Below are positions 31,951 to 39,059 of a DNA stretch of 39,059 nucleotides, piece after piece. Under the pieces are notes generated by a model. It did no database searches. It had not been told where the DNA came from and saw only the letters and a list, made by a program, of their open reading frames with translations. Origin of the DNA: CAIKMD01 sp035277525 (GTDB taxonomy: Bacteria; Pseudomonadota; Alphaproteobacteria; ATCC43930; CGMCC-115725). The DNA lies in the NCBI GenBank assembly GCA_035277525.1, contig DATEKH010000013.1, forward strand, positions 1 to 39,059, in the 5' to 3' direction. Position 1 is the stretch's first letter. Each line of letters opens with the position of its first letter. The position numbers and the translations under genes are program-made.

Positions 31951-32745
31951 ATGATGAAGCCCAATCTCGCCATGGCCGTCGCCGCCGCGGTCGGCGCTCT
32001 CGCACTCTATCCGACGGGCGCTTGTGCCGCCGTGAAAGTCCAGACGGTCGATTACGCCCAGGGCGGCACGACGCTCGAAGGCTGGCTCGTCTACGACGAT
32101 GCCAAGCACGCCAAGCGCCCGGGCGTGGTGATTTTTCCCGCCTGGAACGGTCCGACGGACGAAGAAAAAGCTCGCGCGGAGATGCTCGCCAAAATGGGCT
32201 ATGTCGCCTTCGTCGCCGATGTCTATGGCAAAGGTGTGAGGCCCAAGGGCTTCAAGGACGCCGCGGCGGAATCGGGCAAATACATGAAGGATCGCCCCTT
32301 GCTGCGTTCGCGCGCCGAGGCCGCGCTCGATCAGCTGCGCAAGAGTCCCATGGTCGATACATCGAAACTCGCGGCGATCGGCTATTGCTTCGGCGGCGCG
32401 GGCGCGCTCGATCTCGCGCGCAGCGGCGCGCCCCTGGCGATCACCGTAACCTTCCATGGCGACCTCACCTCGCCGACGCCCCAGGACGATAACAACATCA
32501 AAGGCCGGGTGGTGGCACTCCACGGTGCCGCCGATCCGATCGTCGGGCCGAAGGACCAGGAGGAATTCGCCAAGGCAATGACCGCCGCCCATGTCGATTG
32601 GGAACTGGTTCTCTATGGCGGCGCCTATCATTCCTTCACGCAGAAATCGGCCGGCAACGACCCGTCGCACGGTGCCGCCTACAATGCCCGGGCGGATAAG
32701 CGATCTTGGGAGGAGCTGACGCGCCTTTTCAAAGCGACGCTCTGA
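31951..32745 (+). CDS. exported dienelactone hydrolase-family protein
   Basis: Alpha/beta-hydrolase of 264 residues with an N-terminal signal peptide (MKPNLAMAVAAAVGALALYP, cleavage near GACAA), so probably periplasmic, unlike classical cytoplasmic dienelactone hydrolase. The triad is Cys146 (GYCFGG), Asp195 (HGAADP) and His227 (AYHSF), with spacings 49 and 32, almost the same as in the Pseudomonas enzyme (C123, D171, H202). GGGGAGG precedes ATG 31951 by 4 bases or the next ATG by 7. The substrate may be an ester or lactone; the family often shows broad esterase activity. It is divergent from an orphan receptor gene. Confidence 0.9.
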   Translation: MMKPNLAMAVAAAVGALALYPTGACAAVKVQTVDYAQGGTTLEGWLVYDDAKHAKRPGVVIFPAWNGPTDEEKARAEMLAKMGYVAFVADVYGKGVRPKGFKDAAAESGKYMKDRPLLRSRAEAALDQLRKSPMVDTSKLAAIGYCFGGAGALDLARSGAPLAITVTFHGDLTSPTPQDDNNIKGRVVALHGAADPIVGPKDQEEFAKAMTAAHVDWELVLYGGAYHSFTQKSAGNDPSHGAAYNARADKRSWEELTRLFKATL

Positions 32746-32763
32746 GCGCCACGCGCCGCCGCC

Positions 32764-34308
32764 TCAATCCCCCGCCTGGGGCGGCGCGCTGGGGCGCCAG
32801 CGCAGCACCGGCTTGCGCGCCGCCGCGACCTCGTCGAGGCGGCGGCGCGGCGCCAATTGCGGCGCGGCTTGGAAGAAGGCCACGTCGCGCTTGGCCGCAC
32901 GCTGCGCGAGATCGCGCATCGCGGCGATGAAGCGGTCGAGCGATTCCCTGCTTTCGTTCTCCGTCGGCTCGACCAGCAAGGCGCCATGGACGATGAGCGG
33001 GAAATACATCGTCATCGGGTGATAGCCCTCGTCGATCAGCGCCTTGGCGAAATCGAGCGTCGTCACCCCACTCTCGCCAAGGAAGCGGTCGTCGAACAGA
33101 ACCTCGTGCATCGAAAGCCCGCCAAAGGATGGCGTCATCACATCCTTGAGGCTCGCCAGCAGATAATTCGCGTTGAGGACCGCATCGCCCGAAACCTGGC
33201 GCAGCCCGTCGCCGCCATGGCTCATGAGGAAGGCGAGCGCGCGCACGAACATGCCCATCTGGCCGTGAAATGCCTTGATTCGCCCAAGCGCATCCACTGC
33301 CGCGCCCTCCTTGCGCTCGATGAGATCGAACGCCCCGCCGCGCTCGACCAGCCACGGCAAAGGCGCGAAGCGCGCGAGGCTTGGCGCCAGCGCCACCGGC
33401 CCGCTGCCTGGCCCGCCGCCGCCATGCGGCGTCGAGAAGGTCTTGTGCAGATTGAGATGCATGCAGTCGACGCCGAGATCGCCCGGCCGCACGCGGCCCA
33501 AGAGCGCGTTGAGATTGGCGCCGTCAAGGTAGAAAAAAGCCCCCGCCGCGTGCACCGCCGCGGCGATCTCGGCCGATTGATCCTCGAAGAGCCCGCATGT
33601 GTTGGGATTGGTCAGCATGATCGCCGCGACGTCAGGGCCGAGCTTGGCTTTGAGCGCAGCGAGATCGACGCGGCCGCGTGCATCGGCCGGGATCGGATCG
33701 ACCGCATAGCCGCAAGTGGCTGCAGTGGCGGGATTGGTGCCATGCGCCGATTCGGGAACCAGCACGCGCGATCGGCGCTCGCCGCGCGCTTCGAGGGCCG
33801 CCTTGATGCACATCATGCCGCAAATCTCGCCATGCGCCCCAGCGGCGGGCGGCAGCGCGATCGCGGTCATGCCGGTGATCGCTTTGAGCCAATGCACGAG
33901 GCTTTCCATCAGCTCGAGCGCGCCCTGGACGCTCGCCAAGGGCTGCAGCGGATGAAGCTCGGCAAAGCCGGGCAGCCGCGCGAGCTTTTCATTGAGGCGC
34001 GGATTGTGCTTCATGGTGCAAGAGCCGAGCGGATAGATGCCGGTATCGATCGAGTAGTTCTTTTGCGAGAGTCGCGTGTAGTGGCGCACCACTTGCGGCT
34101 CGCTCAGCCCCGGCAGGCCGATCCTGCCCTGGCGCCTGAGGCCACCGAGCCGATCCTTGAAGGGCGGCACGGGCGGCAGATCGACGCCGCTGCGCCCCGG
34201 ACCGTCCTCTTCGAAGATGAGAGGTTCTTCGGCCTCGAGACCGCGGCCGCCGCTTTGCGCTTGCGGCTGAGCTTCAAAGCCCGACACGGCCTTGCTCCAA
34301 CCGCTCAC
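32764..34308 (-). CDS. gcvPB: glycine dehydrogenase (decarboxylating) subunit 2
   Basis: PLP-binding subunit of the split P-protein, 514 residues. It decarboxylates glycine and passes the aminomethyl group to lipoyl-GcvH. The PLP lysine is Lys289 in HLNLHKTFSTPHGGGGPG, and PLGSCTMKHNPRLNE and ESAHGTNPATAA are typical. The start overlaps the gcvPA stop as ATGA, indicating coupled synthesis. The C terminus is somewhat long and proline/arginine-rich (after about residue 480). Confidence 0.96.
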   Translation of the reverse strand: MSGWSKAVSGFEAQPQAQSGGRGLEAEEPLIFEEDGPGRSGVDLPPVPPFKDRLGGLRRQGRIGLPGLSEPQVVRHYTRLSQKNYSIDTGIYPLGSCTMKHNPRLNEKLARLPGFAELHPLQPLASVQGALELMESLVHWLKAITGMTAIALPPAAGAHGEICGMMCIKAALEARGERRSRVLVPESAHGTNPATAATCGYAVDPIPADARGRVDLAALKAKLGPDVAAIMLTNPNTCGLFEDQSAEIAAAVHAAGAFFYLDGANLNALLGRVRPGDLGVDCMHLNLHKTFSTPHGGGGPGSGPVALAPSLARFAPLPWLVERGGAFDLIERKEGAAVDALGRIKAFHGQMGMFVRALAFLMSHGGDGLRQVSGDAVLNANYLLASLKDVMTPSFGGLSMHEVLFDDRFLGESGVTTLDFAKALIDEGYHPMTMYFPLIVHGALLVEPTENESRESLDRFIAAMRDLAQRAAKRDVAFFQAAPQLAPRRRLDEVAAARKPVLRWRPSAPPQAGD

Positions 34309-35648
34309 CGCAGAACCTCGCGCAAAGCCGCGTCCAACGCATCAATATCCGCGTCGGTGGTGAGCTCGGTGGCGGCAACGAGCAGAAGATCGGCGAATTC
34401 CACGCCGGGCAAAAGGCGGCTTGCAGGCACGCCGGCGAGGAGCCGCTCGGCCGCCAACTTCTCGACGATCGGCCCGGCCCGGCCCGGCAGACGCAGCGTA
34501 AATTCGTTGAAGAAATTGCGGGTCAGCAATCGCACGCCCGGAATGGTCGACAGCCGCTCCGCCGTCGCGACGGCGCGCGCGTGGTTGAGCTCGGCGAGGT
34601 GGGTGAAGCCGGTCTCGCCCAAAAGCGCGAGGTGGATCGAGAAGGCGAGCGCGCAAAGGCCGGAATTCGTGCAGATGTTGCTCGTCGCTTTCTCGCGCCT
34701 GATGTGCTGCTCGCGCGCCGAGAGCGTCAGCACGAAGCCGCGCTGGCCTTCGGCATCGACGGTTTGCCCGGCGAGCCGGCCCGGCATCTGGCGCAAGAAT
34801 TTCTCGCGCGTCGCAAAGAGCCCGAGATAAGGCCCGCCGAATTCGAGCGCGTTGCCGAGCGATTGGCCCTCGGCCGCGACGATATCCGCGCCCATGGCGC
34901 CGGGCGGCTTGACGAGACCGAGCGAGACGATTTCGCTCACCACGACGACCAGCAACGCGCCGGCGCGGTGGCAGGCTTCGGCGAGCGCCGACCAGTCGCG
35001 CAAGCTGCCGAAGACGCCCGGATTCTGCACGACGACGCAGGAGGTCGCGCCATCGACAAGCGCGGCGAGATCGTCATCGTCATCGAGGCGGGGCGGGCGT
35101 GCCAAAATCTCGAAACCGTTGAAGCGGCCATAGGTTTCGATCGTCTCGCGGTAATGCGGGTGGAGATCGCCGGCGAGGATCGCCTTGCGGCGGCGGGTCA
35201 CGCGATTCGCCATCATCACCGCTTCGGCGGCGGCGGTGGCGCCGTCATAGAGCGATGCGTTGGCGACATCCATCTCGGTGATGAGCGCAACCTGGGTCTG
35301 GAATTCGAACAAAGATTGCAGCGTGCCTTGCGCGATCTCGGGCTGATAGGGCGTGTAGGAGGTGAGGAACTCGCCGCGCTGCACGAGGTAGTCGGCCGCC
35401 GCGGGGATATGATGGCGATAGGCGCCGGCGCCGAGGAAGGACGGCGCCGCGGCGACCGAGAGATTCTTCTCGGCGAGCCGGCGCAAGGCGCGATCGATCT
35501 CGATCTCGCCCATCGCTGGCGGCAGATCGAGCGGGGCCTTGAGCCGCGCCGACTCCGGCACATCGCGAAACAGCTCGTCGACCGAGGCGGCGCCGATGAC
35601 CGCGAGCATGGCGCGGCGATCGGCTTCGGTGAGCGGCAGATAGCGCAT
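34305..35648 (-). CDS. gcvPA: glycine dehydrogenase (decarboxylating) subunit 1
   Basis: N-terminal half of the split P-protein, 447 residues, the usual length. ATG 35648 shares one base with the gcvH stop (TGATG), so translation is coupled. The frame is open further upstream to 35993 but that part is antiparallel noise over gcvH. Family segments are MRYLPLTEADRRAML, SFLGAGAYRHHIPAA, TPYQPEIAQGTLQ, and NICTNSGLCALAF near the C-terminal third. It pairs with gcvPB to form the tetrameric decarboxylase. Confidence 0.96.
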   Translation of the reverse strand: MRYLPLTEADRRAMLAVIGAASVDELFRDVPESARLKAPLDLPPAMGEIEIDRALRRLAEKNLSVAAAPSFLGAGAYRHHIPAAADYLVQRGEFLTSYTPYQPEIAQGTLQSLFEFQTQVALITEMDVANASLYDGATAAAEAVMMANRVTRRRKAILAGDLHPHYRETIETYGRFNGFEILARPPRLDDDDDLAALVDGATSCVVVQNPGVFGSLRDWSALAEACHRAGALLVVVVSEIVSLGLVKPPGAMGADIVAAEGQSLGNALEFGGPYLGLFATREKFLRQMPGRLAGQTVDAEGQRGFVLTLSAREQHIRREKATSNICTNSGLCALAFSIHLALLGETGFTHLAELNHARAVATAERLSTIPGVRLLTRNFFNEFTLRLPGRAGPIVEKLAAERLLAGVPASRLLPGVEFADLLLVAATELTTDADIDALDAALREVLR

Positions 35649-36025
35649 CAATGCTTTTCCGCAGCGAAGGCGCGATAGGCCGCCTCGTCCATGAGATCGT
35701 CGAGCTCCGCCGGATTGGCGAGCTTCAGCTTGAAGAACCAGCCATTGCCGGTGGCGGATTTGTTGACGAGCGCAGGATCGCCGGTGAGCGCCGCGTTCGC
35801 GGCGGTGACCTCGCCCGAGGCAGGCGTGTAAACCTCGCTCGCCGCTTTCACCGATTCGACCACCCCCGCCTCCTCGCCCTTCTCGAGCTTGCGGCCGATT
35901 TCGGGAAGCTCGACATAGACGATGTCGCCGAGCTGATCCTGCGCGAAATCGGTGATGCCGACGGTCGCGATGTCGCCGTCGATGCGAATCCATTCATGAT
36001 CCTTGGTGTATCGCATGGCGCTCAT
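35648..36025 (-). CDS. gcvH: glycine cleavage system H protein
   Basis: Lipoyl carrier of 125 residues that shuttles the aminomethyl group between P, T and L proteins. The lipoylation site is Lys60 in GVVESVKAASEVYTP. ATG 36025 has GGGGGTGG just upstream; GTG 36031 and ATG 36016 are alternatives. It lies 16 bases after gcvT and overlaps gcvPA by one base. Confidence 0.96.
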   Translation of the reverse strand: MSAMRYTKDHEWIRIDGDIATVGITDFAQDQLGDIVYVELPEIGRKLEKGEEAGVVESVKAASEVYTPASGEVTAANAALTGDPALVNKSATGNGWFFKLKLANPAELDDLMDEAAYRAFAAEKH

Positions 36026-36041
36026 GGCCACCCCCGAGCAT

Positions 36042-37145
36042 TTAGGTTTGACGATAATGATGCGGACTGAAAGGCAGCTTGACGATCCGCGCCGCTCGCC
36101 TTGCGCCGCGCACGATCACATCGACCGTCTTGCCTTCCCCGGCATGGGCGCTCGCGACATAACCCATGGCGATGGCGCCATCGACCGAGGGTCCGAAGCT
36201 GCCGCTGGTGACATGGCCGATCGCGACACGCGCTGCGTCGACGATTTCGCTGCCGGCGCGCGCGATCTGGCGGCCTTCGAGCCTCAACCCGACGCGGCGG
36301 CGCGGCGGTCCATCCTTGAGCTGTTTCGCGAGCACGGCGTTGCCCGGGAACCCGCCTTCGCGACGGCGGCGTGGCGCGATCGTCCAGGCGAGGGCGGCCT
36401 CGACGACGCTCGTCGTCTCGTCGATATCGGCGCCGTAAAGGCAAAGCCCGGCCTCGAGCCGCAGCGTATCGCGCGCGCCGAGCCCGGCCGGCATGACGCC
36501 GGGCATAGCGAGGATGCGCCGCGCGAGAGCATCGGCATCGCCGGCGGCAACCGAAATTTCGAACCCGTCTTCCCCGGTATAGCCCGAGCGCGTGACGATC
36601 GCGGGCACGCCCGCAATCGCGACATGCCGCAACGTCATGAAAGCGAGCGCGTCGATGCCCGGCGCGAGCGTCTCGAGCGCCTGCGCCGCCAAGGGTCCCT
36701 GCAGCGCGAGCAAGGCGCGATCGTCGAGCCGGCGGACGGCTCCATCGCCCAAATGCCGCCGCAAATGTTCGACATCCCGGTCCTTGGGGGCGGCATTGAC
36801 GACAAGCCGTAGCGCGGCGCCATCCTTTGCCACCATCAGATCGTCCAAAATCCCGCCTTGGTCGTTGGTGAAAACCGTGTAGCGCTGCTGCCCATCGTCC
36901 AGAGCCGCGAGATCGGCCGGCACGAGCCGCTCGAGCGCGGCCGCGATAGCCGAGCCGGACAGCGCGACCTGACCCATATGCGAGACATCGAACAGCGCTG
37001 CCTTGGCGCGGGTGTGCAGATGCTCAGCGAGGATGCCGGCCGGATAATGCAGCGGCATGGCATAGCCGGCGAAAGGCACGAGCTTGGCACCGAGACTCTC
37101 GTGCAGCTCATAGAGCGGCGTGCGGGCAAGAGAGTCGTCGGTCAT
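36042..37145 (-). CDS. gcvT: aminomethyltransferase (glycine cleavage T protein)
   Basis: Folate-dependent enzyme of 367 residues that releases ammonia and forms 5,10-methylene-THF. It starts with TPLYELHESLGAKLVPFAGYAMPLHYP and continues with LFDVSHMGQV, GQQRYTVFTNDQGGILDDLM and RSGYTGEDGFEI, all strongly conserved. It is the first gene of gcvT-gcvH-gcvPA-gcvPB. The ribosome site is weak. The 84-base upstream gap (37146-37229) was checked for a glycine riboswitch and none was recognised. Confidence 0.96.
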   Translation of the reverse strand: MTDDSLARTPLYELHESLGAKLVPFAGYAMPLHYPAGILAEHLHTRAKAALFDVSHMGQVALSGSAIAAALERLVPADLAALDDGQQRYTVFTNDQGGILDDLMVAKDGAALRLVVNAAPKDRDVEHLRRHLGDGAVRRLDDRALLALQGPLAAQALETLAPGIDALAFMTLRHVAIAGVPAIVTRSGYTGEDGFEISVAAGDADALARRILAMPGVMPAGLGARDTLRLEAGLCLYGADIDETTSVVEAALAWTIAPRRRREGGFPGNAVLAKQLKDGPPRRRVGLRLEGRQIARAGSEIVDAARVAIGHVTSGSFGPSVDGAIAMGYVASAHAGEGKTVDVIVRGARRAARIVKLPFSPHHYRQT

Positions 37146-37229
37146 CGGAAGGGCGATACTGCCTCTCGAGCAAAAGACCGTGGAAAGCCTAACACCCGTC
37201 TCGCCCGAAGGCCAGCCGCCGCCCGCGCC

Positions 37230-38456
37230 TCAGCGAACCGTGACCACGGCGATTTTGTTAACGCCGCTACAGGCGAGCGCCAGGCCGTGCCCATCGGCCG
37301 TCGGCATCATGTTGCGCACGACCCCGCCGCCCGAAGGGATGGCCCAGGTCTGGAACGCTCGGGTCTTCGGATCGAAGCGCACCAGCGTGTTGGGCTTCAC
37401 CCCCGATTCGCTGTACCAGATCGCGCCGTGGAGCATGGTGATGCCGTAAGGCTGGGAGTGAGGGCCACCGGGCGAGGGAAATTCGGCGACGGCTCCGCTC
37501 TTCGGATCGAGCCGGCCGAGATAGCCGCGGCGATAATCGCTGTACCAGATGAGATCGTCCGCGGTGATCGCGACGCGCCGCGGCCGCGCATCGGCATGCG
37601 GCAGTTCATATTCATGAATCGCCATCGTCGCGGGATCGATGCGTGCGATCTTGTTGCTGCCGAATTCGGCAAAAAAGGGAATGCCATGCGAATCGATCAC
37701 CATGCCATAAGGGTTCGATTTGGGCGTCGGCGATTGGATGAGCTTGATCGCGCCCGTCTCGGGATCGAGTCGGCCGACCATGTTGCCACCCTGCACCGTG
37801 AACCAAAGGATCCCATGTTGATCGAATTTCAGCGTGTGCGGATCGCGCGCCTTGGGGTCGGGCATCTTGAATTGCGTGACCGCGCCCGTCTTGGGATCGA
37901 GCTTGCCGATATAGCCACCGAAATTCGCAGTGTACCAGATGTTGCCGTCACGATCCGCGACAAGCCCGTGCGGACCCGAATCCGGCGGCAGCTTGAATTC
38001 CCTGATCTCGCCCGTCTTTGGATCGAGCCGGCCCAACACATTCGCCATCTGGCCCGAGTACCAGATCGCGCCATCGGGCGTCGCCAGCGGATCGTGCGGG
38101 CGCGATCCGGGCGTAGGCACGGTCCACTCCTTGATTGCGACTTGAACCTTACCCGGGATGATCTCCGCCGCGGGAGCGGGCCGTTCCGGGAAGTTCTTGG
38201 CAAGATAGGTCGAGACCTGCATCACCTGGTCGGCGCTCAAGGGCGCGCCGATATTGACCATCATGCTGACGACGTTGCGCCAGCCCTCAGGGCTGTAGCC
38301 GGAATTGACAATGCGACCCAGCTGATGGCACGTCGTGCAGACATTTTCGACGACGTCTTTTCCCGGACCCGGCGGAAGCGTTGCTTCTGCGAGCGCCGCG
38401 CCCGGCACGGCGAGCCCCGTCACGACCACCAAAGGATACGCGATCGTCTGCCTCAT
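37230..38456 (-). CDS. exported cytochrome c - Vgb-like beta-propeller fusion
   Basis: Periplasmic protein of 408 residues from ATG 38456, preceded by GGGGAGGAG. A signal peptide (MRQTIAYPLVVVTGLAVPGA, cleavage near ALAEA) is followed by a small c-type cytochrome domain with CTTCH at residues 40-44 and a candidate axial Met at 65/66. From about residue 115 a propeller has at least six repeats of the type GRLDPKTG, each with a WYS/WYT/WFT strand before it, like virginiamycin B lyase (Vgb). Similar fusions are annotated as streptogramin lyase, but antibiotic inactivation is unlikely here; a heme-linked dehydrogenase or sensor is more likely. It lies upstream of gcvT on the same strand. Confidence 0.88.
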   Translation of the reverse strand: MRQTIAYPLVVVTGLAVPGAALAEATLPPGPGKDVVENVCTTCHQLGRIVNSGYSPEGWRNVVSMMVNIGAPLSADQVMQVSTYLAKNFPERPAPAAEIIPGKVQVAIKEWTVPTPGSRPHDPLATPDGAIWYSGQMANVLGRLDPKTGEIREFKLPPDSGPHGLVADRDGNIWYTANFGGYIGKLDPKTGAVTQFKMPDPKARDPHTLKFDQHGILWFTVQGGNMVGRLDPETGAIKLIQSPTPKSNPYGMVIDSHGIPFFAEFGSNKIARIDPATMAIHEYELPHADARPRRVAITADDLIWYSDYRRGYLGRLDPKSGAVAEFPSPGGPHSQPYGITMLHGAIWYSESGVKPNTLVRFDPKTRAFQTWAIPSGGGVVRNMMPTADGHGLALACSGVNKIAVVTVR

Positions 38457-38516
38457 GCGCTCCTCCCCGGGCGCTTCGCGCGGCCGCATCGATCAGCTGG
38501 CACGATCCGAGCGCGT

Positions 38517-39059
38517 TCAGCGCGACTTGTCTTTGAGCGCCCTTGCCTGCGCGGCAAGAAAATCCGATAGGCGCTTCCTCGTTTGCGCCGCCCGCTCGGG
38601 CGTCCAGTCGCGAAAGCCGCGCCCCTTCGACATGCCGAGCCGGCCCTCCTCCACCAACTTGACCAAATAGGGATGCGGGCCGGGCGTGCGGTCGAGATCG
38701 GGGATCAAGGTTTTATGGATGTCGAGAGTCAGATTAACGCCGACGAGATCGGATTGCTCGAGCGGTCCCAGCACCGCGAGCCGCGCGCCAAAGCCCTCTT
38801 TCACCACCGTATCGAGCGTCTCGGCATCGCACACGCCGTCCGCCACCAGCGCGATCGCTTCGCGCTTCATCGCATGCTGCAGCCGGTTGCCGATAAAGCC
38901 CGGAATGTCGCGCCGCACATGGACGGGCGATTTCCCGACCGCGCGCAACAGCGCCATGGTCTTCTCGACGGTCGCAAGCGCGGTTTCCTTGGCCTGCACC
39001 ACCTCGACCAGAGCGACGAGATGCGGCGGGTTCCAGTAATGCGTGCCGACGACGCGGGA
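38517..39059 (-). CDS. 3-hydroxyacyl-CoA dehydrogenase, C-terminal part (5' end outside window)
   Basis: Fatty acyl-CoA oxidising NAD enzyme, truncated by the window edge. The frame is open past the GTG at 39002 to base 39059 and reads RVVGTHYWNPPHLVALVEVV, the conserved NPP segment after the NAD domain, so about two fifths of the protein is missing. The C-terminal helical domain follows with DIPGFIGNRLQHAMKREAIAL, LGPLEQSDLVGVNLTLDIH and GRLGMSKGRGFRDW. It could be 3-hydroxybutyryl-CoA dehydrogenase or the L-carnitine dehydrogenase-like branch. Confidence 0.93.
   Translation of the reverse strand, partial: SRVVGTHYWNPPHLVALVEVVQAKETALATVEKTMALLRAVGKSPVHVRRDIPGFIGNRLQHAMKREAIALVADGVCDAETLDTVVKEGFGARLAVLGPLEQSDLVGVNLTLDIHKTLIPDLDRTPGPHPYLVKLVEEGRLGMSKGRGFRDWTPERAAQTRKRLSDFLAAQARALKDKSR

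Noticed and set aside
37146..37229. Possible glycine riboswitch before gcvT
   Set aside because: The 84-base gap is short for the usual tandem aptamer, and the conserved aptamer core sequences were not recognised on the minus strand.
1..39059. tRNA, rRNA, CRISPR array, insertion sequence or phage genes
   Set aside because: No cloverleaf-like or repeat-spacer pattern, transposase or phage protein was recognised; the gaps are short and flanked by metabolic genes.

Overview
The window is a dense, GC-rich bacterial chromosomal segment with no stretch over 300 bases lacking a gene. Gene content, the split glycine decarboxylase (gcvPA/gcvPB), the many NitT/TauT-type solute-binding proteins and the GGGAGG-type ribosome sites suggest a soil or plant-associated alphaproteobacterium, probably Hyphomicrobiales. 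This is inferred from style; no rRNA or tRNA is present to settle it. I see no insertion sequences, phage genes, CRISPR array or sign of recent transfer.

Layout. (1) Bases 1-3607, plus strand: the tail of a gentisate 1,2-dioxygenase-like cupin, a MhpA/PcpB-like FAD hydroxylase and a zinc-independent quinone-oxidoreductase-type dehydrogenase, which look like an aromatic catabolic operon. (2) Bases 3619-14372, minus strand: one long run, read right to left, of hyuA, hyuB, two solute-binding proteins, an ABC ATPase, two permeases, a third solute-binding protein and a MmgE/PrpD protein. Several junctions overlap by a few bases. It looks like an uptake-plus-hydrolysis operon for a cyclic amide or related acid. 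(3) Bases 14557-15438, plus strand: an isocitrate lyase/PEP mutase-superfamily lyase divergent from hyuA. (4) Bases 15626-18942: a salicylate/6-hydroxynicotinate-type FAD monooxygenase and an orphan solute-binding protein (minus), divergent from a LysR regulator (plus). (5) Bases 19085-21421, minus strand: a Lon-like protease with a degenerate P-loop. (6) Bases 21547-27062, plus strand: two tandem M24-fold (creatinase-like) proteins lacking most metal ligands, an SDR, an EntE/DhbE-like aryl-acid adenylating enzyme and an amidohydrolase. (7) Bases 27096-30415, minus strand: an HMG-CoA-lyase-like enzyme, 5-formyl-THF cyclo-ligase and formate-THF ligase. (8) Bases 30661-32745: another orphan solute-binding protein (minus) and an exported dienelactone-hydrolase-like protein (plus). 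(9) Bases 32764-37145, minus strand: a complete gcvT-gcvH-gcvPA-gcvPB glycine cleavage operon. (10) Bases 37230-39059, minus strand: an exported cytochrome c/Vgb-like propeller fusion and the 3' part of a 3-hydroxyacyl-CoA dehydrogenase.

How the genes may work together. Most of the window looks like acessory catabolism of aromatic and amide-type small molecules. Five NitT/TauT-type binding proteins are present but only one permease/ATPase set, so one transporter may be served by several receptors. Adenylation, hydroxylation, ring cleavage, C-C lyases and CoA-linked dehydrogenation are all represented. The fhs/cyclo-ligase pair and the glycine cleavage operon form a separate one-carbon folate module.

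The least explained element is the 21.5-27.1 kb operon (tandem ligand-poor M24 proteins with an aryl-acid ligase and an amidohydrolase). Next is the three-receptor ABC/hydantoinase operon.
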